A DNA stretch of 64,000 nt. It comes from Actinomycetes bacterium. GTDB taxonomy: Bacteria > Actinomycetota > Acidimicrobiia > Acidimicrobiales > Bog-793. Under the pieces are notes generated by a model. The model ran no database searches, was not told the DNA's origin, and saw only the letters and a program-made list of their open reading frames with translations. Where the stretch lies: positions 1 through 64,000 of the forward strand of contig JAKBPI010000004.1 in NCBI GenBank assembly GCA_021829645.1, in the 5' to 3' direction. Shown one piece after another: positions 44,012-53,695 of this stretch (position 1 is its first letter; every line of letters begins with the position of its first letter). The translations under genes and the position numbers were made by a program.

Positions 44012-46069
44012 ATGGGCGGAAATAAATTAAATTTAAATTTAGTAGCGAAAGCTTTTGACTCTAGATTAAGTCAAGAGGCGTTGTTCATATTAATTTTACT
44101 GGCGATTACAGCCGTTTTTTTCAATACCATAAAGGCAAAACAGCTAAAGAGATCAACTAGGCAAGATTCCGGTAATGAAGCTTCCAAAAGCGTTTATACA
44201 GATTCCCAACAGAGCACCGCCCGGAGTTTTTCCTCTGTTTCAGAGGCAAGCTTTAGCAAAATACTGCGAATAGGATTCGGTCTTTTATGGGTACTTGACG
44301 GTCTGTTGCAAATGCAGTCTTCTATGTCGATCGAACTCCCCAATTCTGTCATATTGCCCAGTGAAGCGGGTTCTCCGACGTGGGTAAAAGAAATTGTACA
44401 ATATACTTTGACGACATGGCAACGCCACCCTATAACATATGCCACAGGTGTGGCTTGGATCCAACTTGGCATAGGGCTTTTGATCCTGATTGCTCCCAAA
44501 GGTTTTGCATTAAGTATAGCAGGAGCATTTAGTGTGTTGTGGGCAATTTCGGTATGGGTTTTTGGAGAATCCCTGGGTGGCATTCTTGCCCCTCATCCGA
44601 GCTGGTTGTTCGGCACCCCGGGAGCTGCCTTAATTTACCTTTTTGCCGGGATAATGCTTTTCTTGCCAGACGGATATTTTGACGACCCAAGACACAGAAG
44701 ACGTATTGCCAAAAGCGTAGGGATCTATTTTTTAATAATGCTGATCATTCAAATTTGGCCCAGTAATAATTATTGGGGTTTTCATACGGCCCATCACAGA
44801 ATAAATCCGTTGGCACAAGATGTCCTACGGATGGCACAAATGAATCAGCCGACTTGGTTGAGACAAGCATTGGTTTCGTTTGCCTCTTTTGTCAGTCATG
44901 AAGCTTGGACTGTCAACTTGGTCGTTTCACTTGTCTTGGGGTTGAGTGCTCTTTCTTTTTTGCTGCCGTACAGGCGTTTGCGACATCACGTATTTATTTT
45001 ACAATCGGTTTTAATGGTCTTTAGCTGGGTATTTTTCCAGGATTTGGGATTTATCGGCGGCGTTGGGACAGACCCGAATTCTATGATGCCAACTTTGATT
45101 ATTGTTTCTGCCGTCTACGTCTTGGAATACGGAAATCTTATCAATTTTAGTAAGGCAGATTTTTTTGCAAAACTTTCTCGTTTGTATCCGGTCAGACAAA
45201 AGTCTAGGATTTCCATATCCGCACTCGCTACTGGAGGGATTACAGAGAGTTTGAGCGATCTAACCATTGCCAAAGCTTCAAGCTCTGACCCCGCTGGCTT
45301 ATCACAGCTCACGCCTTCTTCTGTTGCTGAAAACCCTTCTATCGGTGACAAGTTCTCCAATATTAAGAGTGTCTGGCAACGTCTCAAAGAAAAGCCGCTC
45401 AGCACGTTACTCAGACTTTTTATGTCAGTGGAAGCCACCGGGGTAATTGCACTGGGAGCTTTACCGATTGCCATAGATATGGGTAATCCAAGCGTGTCAC
45501 CCTTGGTGGCAGAGGCCTATGTGGGGGTTCCTTATAAGACAGATAGCATTGCGCAAAACTTTACTTTGGTGAATCAAAATGGAGATACAACAAGCCTTAG
45601 CCAGTACAGGCATAAGAAGCTGATTTTTTTAGTCTTTTTAGATCCGGTATGCACCTCGGCCTGTCCTTTGATAGCCCAAGAGGTAAAGAAGACGGACATG
45701 CTTCTGGCGGCCCAGGGACGGTTTGTGGAATTTATTGCCATAGATGCCAACCCCCTCTACCGTTCTACGGCTTACCTGGATGCATTTGACACCGCAGAGC
45801 AGATGAATACTCTGTCGAACTGGGAATATCTGACAGGCGGCAAAAAGGCCCTAAATAATATCTGGAACAATTATGGCATAAGTGTTTCTTATGCTTCGGC
45901 TGGGGCTATGGTGATCCACTCTGAAGTTGCCTATGTTATAAATCCCGATGGGAAAATAGTGGAAATATTGAATGACAGTCCTGTATACGGAAATCACATC
46001 GTCAAAGCGTCGTTTGCGTCAATGTTTTACGATGCAATCAGCAAGTATTTACCACAAAACATCCATTGA
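44012..46069 (+). CDS. Polytopic membrane protein fused to a SCO1/SenC domain
   Basis: A 685-residue protein. About eight membrane segments lie in 15-390, including a DoxX-like stretch (ILRIGFGLLWVLDGLLQMQ) and WIQLGIGLLILI. A linker of 60 residues follows. The C-terminal domain (about 505-680) is SCO1/SenC: LVFLDPVCTSACPLIAQE holds the CxxxC copper/thiol pair near 546-550, and IHSEVAYVINPDGKIVE holds the distal His near 636. SCO1 proteins deliver copper or reduce Cys at the Cu-A site of cytochrome oxidase. The fused membrane part is unusual. 3 bp separate it from the secreted protein downstream. Confidence 0.8.
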   Translation: MGGNKLNLNLVAKAFDSRLSQEALFILILLAITAVFFNTIKAKQLKRSTRQDSGNEASKSVYTDSQQSTARSFSSVSEASFSKILRIGFGLLWVLDGLLQMQSSMSIELPNSVILPSEAGSPTWVKEIVQYTLTTWQRHPITYATGVAWIQLGIGLLILIAPKGFALSIAGAFSVLWAISVWVFGESLGGILAPHPSWLFGTPGAALIYLFAGIMLFLPDGYFDDPRHRRRIAKSVGIYFLIMLIIQIWPSNNYWGFHTAHHRINPLAQDVLRMAQMNQPTWLRQALVSFASFVSHEAWTVNLVVSLVLGLSALSFLLPYRRLRHHVFILQSVLMVFSWVFFQDLGFIGGVGTDPNSMMPTLIIVSAVYVLEYGNLINFSKADFFAKLSRLYPVRQKSRISISALATGGITESLSDLTIAKASSSDPAGLSQLTPSSVAENPSIGDKFSNIKSVWQRLKEKPLSTLLRLFMSVEATGVIALGALPIAIDMGNPSVSPLVAEAYVGVPYKTDSIAQNFTLVNQNGDTTSLSQYRHKKLIFLVFLDPVCTSACPLIAQEVKKTDMLLAAQGRFVEFIAIDANPLYRSTAYLDAFDTAEQMNTLSNWEYLTGGKKALNNIWNNYGISVSYASAGAMVIHSEVAYVINPDGKIVEILNDSPVYGNHIVKASFASMFYDAISKYLPQNIH

Positions 46070-46072
46070 GTT

Positions 46073-47383
46073 ATGAAAATTTATAAACTTACTTTAACGA
46101 AAATACTCGCCTTTTTCTTACTGCTGGGATTTTTGCTGTCGTATATTATCCCTACACCATATACTTATGGTCTTAATTCCAAAGGTTTCGTGCAAAGAAA
46201 AATTCTCAAATGGCCTACAGCGGCGTTGCCGACGAGTGTGGTAAGTGGCAATGCTACGGTCGTCTCTTTATCCATGGGATCAAAAAATAACGTCTTAAAT
46301 AGGTTTTGGCAGTTGTTTACCTACGATCAGGATTTGCATAAGTGGCAAAACATAGTCGGTAATATCGGGGTGGCAACTAATGGAGGTTTCTCGGTAGTGT
46401 CAGATGAGAACAACCAATTTCTTTTGGCTGTTTTCCCTGCTATTCTACTCAGATTCTCTCCTGTTGATATTCTAAAAATCACTACTGCCAAAAAAGTGGC
46501 AACCTCTTATGTGGCATTACCTCCGATGACACAGGCCTTATCGCATTCTCTTTCCAATATTACTCAAATAAACAGCAGTACTTTTATGTCTGCCGTGCAA
46601 ACCCCTACCGGGAGTTACCCAGAAGTTACGTCTACTTCTTCCGCAGTTTGGCACAAAGTAAGCCTTTTCTCTTCGAATAAATCGAATTGTCGACCGGATA
46701 ACATTTCCTCTCTTTTTAATGCAAATAATTTTTTACTGTTTGGAACGGATTGTATTGTTTCTGATTACCAATCCCCCATCTTTTATGGCGCTCATATCCA
46801 AAATGCCGTTAAAGCACTCCAGATCAAGAGTATCGAAGTGTCATTTAAAAATATTGTGCCACACCGTTATGTAAGTCATACCCTGACAAGCGATACGGTA
46901 TTATGGGAGCCTCTCGCTAAATCTCTTTCCACACAAACCACGACCTTTGCCGGTGGGTTGGCGGTCGTGTCGTCGGCAGGTAAATATACCTCACCCGTCG
47001 GTCTGTATACTTTTGGCGTGTCAGAAACAAAAAGTATTGAGAATAGAAATGTCGTTTTGCACACAAAAGCAAACAGCTTTCTCTCGTTGCCGCTTTTTGC
47101 AAACATTATTTCTCTGGGCAGTTATGGAACGTCCGGATATTTTGTTTTGGTGAAATATCCAAATAAAAAAACTTATCTATTTTTAGAGAGATCTTTGGGA
47201 ACCAAGTGGGTAGAGATTGCTGGTTTACCGCATGCCGTACAGACCATCGCCACACTAAGTAGTGGTGTTATACAGGCATTTAGTGTCTCAGGTAATATCT
47301 TGCATATATACAATTACGCCAAAGACAAATGGTTGTTGACACAGACTATTGAAGTCCCAATCCAATATGGCAGTTCAAGCTAG
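46073..47383 (+). CDS. Secreted/anchored protein of unknown function
   Basis: A 436-residue protein with an N-terminal hydrophobic anchor or signal (ILAFFLLLGFLLSYII, about 11-26). The remainder is beta-rich with repeated strands; a beta-propeller is a guess. It has two Cys in the mature part (NCRPDN and GTDCIVS). No family recognised. It is in tandem with the SCO1-fusion gene, so the two may work together in metal or electron-transfer assembly. Its 3' end overlaps the convergent polA by 4 bp. Confidence 0.7.
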   Translation: MKIYKLTLTKILAFFLLLGFLLSYIIPTPYTYGLNSKGFVQRKILKWPTAALPTSVVSGNATVVSLSMGSKNNVLNRFWQLFTYDQDLHKWQNIVGNIGVATNGGFSVVSDENNQFLLAVFPAILLRFSPVDILKITTAKKVATSYVALPPMTQALSHSLSNITQINSSTFMSAVQTPTGSYPEVTSTSSAVWHKVSLFSSNKSNCRPDNISSLFNANNFLLFGTDCIVSDYQSPIFYGAHIQNAVKALQIKSIEVSFKNIVPHRYVSHTLTSDTVLWEPLAKSLSTQTTTFAGGLAVVSSAGKYTSPVGLYTFGVSETKSIENRNVVLHTKANSFLSLPLFANIISLGSYGTSGYFVLVKYPNKKTYLFLERSLGTKWVEIAGLPHAVQTIATLSSGVIQAFSVSGNILHIYNYAKDKWLLTQTIEVPIQYGSSS

Positions 47384-50298
47384 CTTTCTTTTGTCTCAGC
47401 CCAACTTCTTCCCCAGCCAATATTGACTTCTAGGGGAACGTCAAGAAGAATTGCCCCTTCCATTTCCTGTTGGCAACATGTGATCATGTAATCCTTTTCC
47501 GCAAAAGGAACTTCCAAAATAATCTCGTCGTGAACTTGTAGAACTATGCGAGAGCGCAATTGCTGATCGGTGATCACTTGATCGATATTTATTAAAGCCA
47601 CTTTAAAAATATCAGCGGCTAGGCCCTGTATACCTGCATTCATGGCTTGGCGCTCTCCCGCTTGCCGCAATGTTCTATTGGATGAATTCAGATCATTGAT
47701 ATAGCGACGTCTGTGGAGTAGTGTTGTGGTGTAACCGTCATCCCTTGCATTCCGAATTGTGTTTGACATGTAATTTTTAACTTGAGGGAAAGCCGCAAAA
47801 TAGCTTTCCAATATTGCCTGCGCTTCGCTAACTTCTATACCAAGGCGCTGGGCAAGACCGTATGCCTCCATGCCATAGATAAGACCGTAGCTCACCATCT
47901 TTGCTTTTTGGCGCATTGCAGACGTTACTTGTTCAGGGGCTATGCCAAAAACCCCAGCAGCTGTGGCAGTATGAATATCTAAATTATCAGAAAATGCCTG
48001 TATAAGACCAGGATCTTTAGAAAGATGGGCAATAATCCTGAGTTCTATTTGATTGTAATCGGCCGCTATTAAGATGTGGTTCTCTTCTGCTATAAATGCC
48101 TCGCGAAATCTTTTGCCGTCTTTTGTTCTCAAAGGTATATTGTGCAAATTTGGTTTATCTGAAGATAGTCTTCCGGTACGGGCAACAGTTTGGTGAAACG
48201 TTGCATGTATGCGTCCGTCTTTTTGGATTTCTTTAATCAGGCCCAATGCATAAGTTGATCTCAACTTTTCCAGTTCTCGATGGCGCAGAATGTATTGAAT
48301 GATCGGATGCTGTAGTTTTAATTTTTCCAAGCTGGCGGCATCAGTAGAAAAAGAGGTTTTACCCTTGGTTTTTTTTACGGGAGCCAGACCAAGCCTATCG
48401 TATAGAATATGACTCAATTGCTTAGGGGAGTTGAGATTAAATGTCTCTTGGGCAAGATCGAATACTTTTGTTTCTAGATCACTAAGTTCATCCGTTAAGT
48501 CTGACAATATCGCTTCGAGTTGGACTCTATCAACCTTGATGCCGCAAAATTCCATTTTAGCCAGTACGGTCTCTAGGGGTATTTCTATTTCGTGTAAAAG
48601 CACCAACCCATGTACAGACTTCAATTCTTTTGCCAACTTATATGTTAAGAGAATTAGAATCATCAAATCCTCAGGAAAAGTATTTCCCTCTTCCGTGGTC
48701 GCCGTCATAGAGAATTCTAATTGGACTACATCCTTTGTTGAAGTAAAATCTCGGCGTACATCGCTGTCCAAAAACTTTTCCGCCAAGCCGCGTAAGTCCA
48801 TTTGTCCTATGTCCGCATCAAGTAGATATCCGGCGAGTAAAGCGTCAAATAAAATATGCTTTATGCAAACCCCATATCCCAAAAGATAACACAATAAGGG
48901 TTTTAGGGCATAGGAAATACAGAAGTTTTCTCCAGTTGCAAATGAGTTAAATGCCTTAAAAATGTCAGGATCGCCTAAGTGTCTTAGCTCAAAAGTCAAT
49001 ACTGCTGAAACAGGCGATTCGCTGTCGGATGGTTCATTTAGATAATGGGGTTCCCAAGGGTGAATTCTTTCTACTTCCAGAACATGCTTTTGAAAAAAAT
49101 TATTTTTCTTGGCAAGAAAGTTCCTGGTAAATTCTTCTGAAGTTTCAAGAATTGCTGTCGAAATAACGGTATCGTCTGATGTTTTCTCTTTATCGTAAAG
49201 AAGGAGATATATGTTGCTTTTGTTATTTAGACTTTCAAAGAAATCAATAATTTCTTCTTTTGTGGCCAAGCGTTTTAAAGATTCAGTTTGTACTTCGGTA
49301 AGCGTAACGGGATCAGTAGCGGGTGTAGCAGTATCTTCGGTTTCTGTGGCTAGCACATCGGTTTCTGTGGCTAGCACAACATCTCTGCCGATATCTATGG
49401 CGCTTTGATGGTGTGCATATTTGGTGTCTAGAATCTTGAGTATCTTTTCTTTGGTACTTTTGATTCGATATTTACCAAAAAGTTCGTTTAGTAGCTGACG
49501 GTCTTCGCGTCCGAGAGTTAAATCTCCAAAAGAAAAATTAATCGGAACATCTCTCACCGCCAATGTCATCCGAAGATTTAGGTATACCCTTTCCCTGGCA
49601 CTTTGCAGTGCCTCTTTTTGCTTTGGTGGGTATTCTTCCAAGTGTTTGTATATTCCATCGAGATCATGATGCATATTGATCAGCTTTGCCGCTGTTTTTG
49701 GACCTATCCCCGGCGCTCCAGGCAGATTGTCGGAAGGATCTCCTCTTAGGGCTGCCAAGACGGGATAAGAACTTGGCATGACCTCTGTGCGATCTAAGAT
49801 ACCTTTTTCGTCGTAGATGACATAGTCTTTGACTCCGTGCATGAGATATAAGACTTTAACGTAGGGGTCTTTTACCAGTTGGAATGAGTCGCGGTCGCCG
49901 GTTACGATCACAACCTCACTGCTTTCTTCTGCCGCTTTAGTGGCAATGGTTGCAATGAGGTCATCTGCTTCGTAGTAGGGGTGTTCCACGATTAAGAAGT
50001 TAAATGCGCTGGCAATTTCTTTTATTGCCTCTACCTGAAAAATCAGTGATTCGGGAGTTTCCGGTCTACCTTCTTTGTAGTGGGGGTCCAGTTCACTTCG
50101 AAAAGTCGGCTCCGGTCTGTCAAAAGCAATAGCAATTCCCGTAGGGTGGGTGTCTTCCAGTAATTTGGCGAATGTAGAGTAAAACCCATGTATGGCGTGC
50201 GTCTCGTTTCCCTTGTCGTCAGATAGTCCGGAAGCAAGTAGGGCGAAGTAAGCCCGATACGCCAAGGAATGTCCGTCTAGTAACAAATATTTGTTCAC
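47380..50298 (-). CDS. polA: DNA polymerase I
   Basis: A 972-residue Pol I. 5' nuclease domain (1-300): LLDGHSLAYRAYFA, EADDLIATIA, GDPSDNLPGAPGIGPKTA. Middle 3'-5' exonuclease-like domain (about 340-560) lacks the usual catalytic D-x-E start (TFELRHLG is found there), so proofreading is probably lost, as in other actinobacteria. Polymerase: DYNQIELR (motif A), MVSYGLIYGMEAYGL (motif B), QVHDEIILEVP (motif C). A 21-bp tandem duplication lies in the linker. Normally followed by rpsA in actinobacteria; here two other genes intervene. Confidence 0.97.
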   Translation of the reverse strand: MNKYLLLDGHSLAYRAYFALLASGLSDDKGNETHAIHGFYSTFAKLLEDTHPTGIAIAFDRPEPTFRSELDPHYKEGRPETPESLIFQVEAIKEIASAFNFLIVEHPYYEADDLIATIATKAAEESSEVVIVTGDRDSFQLVKDPYVKVLYLMHGVKDYVIYDEKGILDRTEVMPSSYPVLAALRGDPSDNLPGAPGIGPKTAAKLINMHHDLDGIYKHLEEYPPKQKEALQSARERVYLNLRMTLAVRDVPINFSFGDLTLGREDRQLLNELFGKYRIKSTKEKILKILDTKYAHHQSAIDIGRDVVLATETDVLATETEDTATPATDPVTLTEVQTESLKRLATKEEIIDFFESLNNKSNIYLLLYDKEKTSDDTVISTAILETSEEFTRNFLAKKNNFFQKHVLEVERIHPWEPHYLNEPSDSESPVSAVLTFELRHLGDPDIFKAFNSFATGENFCISYALKPLLCYLLGYGVCIKHILFDALLAGYLLDADIGQMDLRGLAEKFLDSDVRRDFTSTKDVVQLEFSMTATTEEGNTFPEDLMILILLTYKLAKELKSVHGLVLLHEIEIPLETVLAKMEFCGIKVDRVQLEAILSDLTDELSDLETKVFDLAQETFNLNSPKQLSHILYDRLGLAPVKKTKGKTSFSTDAASLEKLKLQHPIIQYILRHRELEKLRSTYALGLIKEIQKDGRIHATFHQTVARTGRLSSDKPNLHNIPLRTKDGKRFREAFIAEENHILIAADYNQIELRIIAHLSKDPGLIQAFSDNLDIHTATAAGVFGIAPEQVTSAMRQKAKMVSYGLIYGMEAYGLAQRLGIEVSEAQAILESYFAAFPQVKNYMSNTIRNARDDGYTTTLLHRRRYINDLNSSNRTLRQAGERQAMNAGIQGLAADIFKVALINIDQVITDQQLRSRIVLQVHDEIILEVPFAEKDYMITCCQQEMEGAILLDVPLEVNIGWGRSWAETKES
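49337..49378. repeat. 21-bp tandem duplication in polA
   Basis: Two perfect copies of a 21-bp unit (49337-49357 and 49358-49378) encode the repeated VLATETD/VLATETE in the linker between the 5' nuclease and exonuclease-like domains. It keeps the reading frame. Confidence 0.95.
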
Positions 50299-50374
50299 TT
50301 TTGCAGCCTACCTTGTCAGCGCTGTCTTTGTCTGTAAAATAAAAAAGAGCTTTCTCCAAACTGCCAAATATCGG

Positions 50375-50380
50375 TAGAAT
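50375..50380 (+). promoter_or_regulatory. Possible -10 box of the DtxR-type gene, leaderless
   Basis: TAGAAT lies 7 bp upstream of the ATG at 50388. This would put the RNA start at or next to the start codon, giving a leaderless mRNA, as is common in actinobacteria. No good -35 is seen. The gap to polA (divergent) is 89 bp. Confidence 0.35.
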
Positions 50381-50387
50381 ATACTTT

Positions 50388-51065
50388 ATGGCAGACGGCT
50401 ATCACCCACCATTGGAAGAGTATTTAGAGGCTATCTATTCCTTGAGTGAAGAAGGTACCTCAACCATACAAGCGCGTGTTGCTGAAAGACTCGGTCACAC
50501 TCCACAGACCGTATCGGAAACCGTTCATAGGCTTATCGATGAAGGCTATTTGACCATCAATCAGCAGAAAATGATAGATTTTACTCCGATCGGACGCAAG
50601 CTGAGTGAATCCATTGTCAGACGGCATCGACTCGCCGAACGTTTCATAGTTGAGATCGTCGGTCTCCCGTGGAGCCAGGCTCACATAGAAGCGGGACGGT
50701 GGGAACATGTTATTTCTCCGGAGGTTGAGAAACGCTTCGTGGAATTACTTGGCAACCCCACAACTTGTCCGCATGGAAACCCTATCCCCGGAACTCCTTA
50801 TTCCACCACACGACAATATCCGTTATCAGAAATTGCTAACAGCACCGAAGTGGTGGTCAAAAGGATTACGGAACAAGTTGAAGTCAGTCATGAAATGTTG
50901 ATTTATCTTGAATTAAACGGTATTATGCCTGGATCTCATGTTCAGATCAATGCCAAAACCCAAGACAGAACATTGATGCTTGAAGTTTTAGATCCATACA
51001 AAAAAGAACCGGTATTGATAGAAAACCGTTTAGCGGATCAAATATTTTGCATATTGCCGCAGTAG
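50388..51065 (+). CDS. DtxR/IdeR-family metal-dependent repressor
   Basis: A 225-residue DtxR-type protein. Winged helix (1-75): EEYLEAIYSLSEEGTSTIQA, VAERLGHTPQTVSETVHRL. Dimerisation/metal region: RRHRLAERFIVEIVGLPWSQ and ISPEVEKRFVELLGNPTTCPHGNPIPG, with the Cys-Pro-His-Gly block typical of IdeR. C-terminal SH3-like domain (about 150-225). Controls iron or manganese genes in this family. Divergent from polA. Confidence 0.9.
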   Translation: MADGYHPPLEEYLEAIYSLSEEGTSTIQARVAERLGHTPQTVSETVHRLIDEGYLTINQQKMIDFTPIGRKLSESIVRRHRLAERFIVEIVGLPWSQAHIEAGRWEHVISPEVEKRFVELLGNPTTCPHGNPIPGTPYSTTRQYPLSEIANSTEVVVKRITEQVEVSHEMLIYLELNGIMPGSHVQINAKTQDRTLMLEVLDPYKKEPVLIENRLADQIFCILPQ

Positions 51066-51107
51066 AGTAAGATCAATGTCTGTAAAGGTATTTACCGAGT
51101 CCAATTT

Positions 51108-51710
51108 TTAGACTTGGTTTGGTCTGAGTCCGGACTCGACTATTTCTCTGGATACTTCTCTCATGCTGAGGCGTCTGTCCATAGCGGTTTTCTGGATAAA
51201 CGAGAATGCATCCTGTTCACTCAGTCGTAAATCATCCATCAAGCGACCTTTGGCTCTGTCAACCCACCGTCTTGTTTCCAATTGTTCGGCTAGACCTCTT
51301 TTGTCTGCTGCCAAAGTGGCATTTTCCTCTTCAAGTGCCTGTATTTCACGAAATCTTGCCAAGGCGACTTCAATAGCAGGTAAAAGTTCTTCTTTTTGAA
51401 ATGGTTTGACCAAATAAGCTAACGCCCCGGCGTCTCTGGCCTTGTCGATGAGTGATCTTTGACTGAATGCAGTCAAAATCAAAATAGCCAATTTTTCATT
51501 GGCTTGGATTTGCTTAGCTGCGCTCAAGCCGTCAAGGCCGGGCATTTTGATATCCATGATAATAAGGTCAGGTTTTAGCTCGGATGCCAGTCGGATAGCT
51601 TCATCACCCCTACCAGTTTCACCGACGACGTCGTAACCTTCTTCCGTTAACATTTCCCGCAGATCAAGTCGGACTATGGCTTCATCTTCTGCAACAAGTA
51701 CCCTGGTCAT
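51108..51710 (-). CDS. ANTAR-domain response regulator (PdtaR-like)
   Basis: A 200-residue receiver plus ANTAR protein. Receiver: RVLVAEDEAIVRLDLREMLT with the acidic pair, DLIIMDIKMPGLDGL (phospho-Asp), LVKPF. ANTAR domain (about 130-190): LETRRWVDRAKGRLMDDLRL, then AFSFIQKTAMDRR. ANTAR proteins bind paired hairpins in mRNA leaders and prevent termination. Typical of actinobacteria beside polA. Overlaps the 74-residue gene upstream by 1 bp. Confidence 0.95.
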   Translation of the reverse strand: MTRVLVAEDEAIVRLDLREMLTEEGYDVVGETGRGDEAIRLASELKPDLIIMDIKMPGLDGLSAAKQIQANEKLAILILTAFSQRSLIDKARDAGALAYLVKPFQKEELLPAIEVALARFREIQALEEENATLAADKRGLAEQLETRRWVDRAKGRLMDDLRLSEQDAFSFIQKTAMDRRLSMREVSREIVESGLRPNQV

Positions 51711-51934
51711 TATCTATCCTTCTCTCTCAGTTTAGCGAGGAGTTTCTCTCTTTCTTTTTCAAGTTGTAAAACAACATCGGCGGCTTTCTGTAAATTCTCC
51801 AATGCCAAATTAGCATGTCTGAGCGTCAAGTCGGCTTGTTCTTGGTCGAACATAGAACCAGAAACCAAAGCCCTGACTCGTTCATCTTCGGCTATCTCGC
51901 AGAGTGTATCAGCCTGTTCTTGCAGTGATGCCAA
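51710..51934 (-). CDS. Small coiled-coil protein upstream of ANTAR regulator
   Basis: A 74-residue charged, helical protein, MASLQEQADTLCEIAEDERV and LQLEKEREKLLAKLREKDR. Its stop overlaps the ANTAR regulator start (one base). No family recognised. Translation coupling suggests a common function. The 125-bp gap to menC shows no gene. Confidence 0.6.
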   Translation of the reverse strand: MASLQEQADTLCEIAEDERVRALVSGSMFDQEQADLTLRHANLALENLQKAADVVLQLEKEREKLLAKLREKDR

Positions 51935-52059
51935 ATTTGACTTTTCTTTAATTAGGCGATCATTTAGTAGAAACAGACTGTTTTCAATTCTGGAAGTTGA
52001 ATTAAAAAAAGCCTTTATTGTGAACTCCTAACCGGTTATGCCCTTTATTTTATCAAAGC

Positions 52060-53208
52060 TTACTTGTGAAAGAAATGGTGAGCCGGGTAAATACATTCAA
52101 AAGGCGATTTTTGCTCCTTTATAAATTCGATGTGCTTCGAATCGAATATAGACTCATCTATTAGCCGAACTCCCAGTCCGGTAGTGTTGGGGATCTCAAG
52201 ATAACCATTTCTTAATAGGTGCGGCGAGGTGATATCTTGCAGGTAGTAATTTTGAGAAGGACCGATGTCGCTTCCCAAAGTAATCGTTTCCAAAGATGCC
52301 ATGGCCAAAGAAACCGCTCTGGCGATACCGGCTTCATACATACCTCCGAGCGAAGTTTGAAGGCGATATTGATGTGCTAAATCTAAGGCGGCTAAACTGG
52401 GGATAACACCACCAAGTCTGGATGGCTTAATTACTATTCCGCTGCCGAGTTGCAACTCTCCGATTGTGGCGATTTGTAGTAAGTCCGATACTGATTCGTC
52501 TAAAAGCAGGTGACAACCTATATTTTTCTTTAGTTGTGTCAGATATAGAATTTGATCACGTGGTATGGGCTGCTCAATCGCAATAATTCGTTCATCAAAG
52601 TTACCGATTGATATGAGGGTATCTAGGTCATGCTTATCTAAAGAATAAGACTCATTGGCGTCTAGAAATATTTCTAAGTTTGTTTCATTTGGGTAGGCAG
52701 AAAAAATAGCTTTAACAAGATTCATGTCGTAAGCAGGATATATTTTGCATTTTATTCTCCTGTAACCTTTGCTCAGGGCATCCCCTATGGCAGAAATAGT
52801 ATTTTGAATATCGTCAGAGATACCGATTGTCATACCGGCCGGAATAGTGGTTTTTGTGGGTTGTCCATGTGTTAGGAAAGAAAGTAAGGAAATATTTTGT
52901 GATTTGGTCAAAAGATCTAAAAGGGCCATTTCAACGGCTGCTTTGGCTTGCGAGTAGCCCTTGAGTTTGTTGAAAAACGTCAGTATGGTATGCAGTGTCG
53001 TTGGAAAAGGAAGAGTTATAATGTGGGGTAGCAGAAAATCTTTCAAAACAAAATCAGAGACGGATAAATATTCGGGAGAATAATAAGGATCTCCTAGCGC
53101 AGAGCATTCACCGATACCCTTACCAATGGAGGTATCGATCTTTATCAGTAGCACAGGTCGCCAAGAGACAATTCCATGAGCAGTTTGAATCGGTTCTCGT
53201 AGCCGCAA
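52060..53208 (-). CDS. menC: Enolase-superfamily enzyme, o-succinylbenzoate synthase type
   Basis: A 382-residue enolase-superfamily protein of the MenC/N-acylamino acid racemase group. Barrel motifs: KCKIYP (KxK), FLDANESYS (metal Asp), IEQPIPRD (metal Glu), LLLDESVSD (metal Asp), VIKPSRLGG (Lys). These give the usual D-E-D triad and two Lys. It is likely o-succinylbenzoate synthase in menaquinone synthesis. Start is TTG at 53208; the frame continues upstream with IDKISTVRVDLRL, resembling a natural N-terminus, but no normal start codon is there. Confidence 0.8.
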   Translation of the reverse strand: MRLREPIQTAHGIVSWRPVLLIKIDTSIGKGIGECSALGDPYYSPEYLSVSDFVLKDFLLPHIITLPFPTTLHTILTFFNKLKGYSQAKAAVEMALLDLLTKSQNISLLSFLTHGQPTKTTIPAGMTIGISDDIQNTISAIGDALSKGYRRIKCKIYPAYDMNLVKAIFSAYPNETNLEIFLDANESYSLDKHDLDTLISIGNFDERIIAIEQPIPRDQILYLTQLKKNIGCHLLLDESVSDLLQIATIGELQLGSGIVIKPSRLGGVIPSLAALDLAHQYRLQTSLGGMYEAGIARAVSLAMASLETITLGSDIGPSQNYYLQDITSPHLLRNGYLEIPNTTGLGVRLIDESIFDSKHIEFIKEQKSPFECIYPAHHFFHK

Positions 53209-53324
53209 GTCAACGCGTACTGTTGAGATCTTGTCGATTGTGAAAGGTAAATTCGTTAATTCTCCAGAATTAATTTTGATAATTACTCCTTTAGCGTATG
53301 GAAAGCATGTAACCTCTAAACATT

Positions 53325-53407
<83 letters not shown>

Positions 53408-53695
53408 CATTCACCATAGCTATACTTTATATCCTTAGCAGTTCTTTTTTACTGATACAGACAATTGGGGATACGTCTCTTTCTAATTACCGCATCTAAT
53501 AACAATTTTGAGTCCCAATGTTTACAGAAAAGTTACAATAAAAATACGTCTTTTCGTGTAATGCTTTTGTAATCTGATGCCGGATAATTATTAATGTTTA
53601 TATTGATTTTTTTGATAATATGTTTTGATAAAATACTACAATTAAAAAATAATATTTATTAGTTGACATCAATGATTTCAGTGGGAGAATCATCA

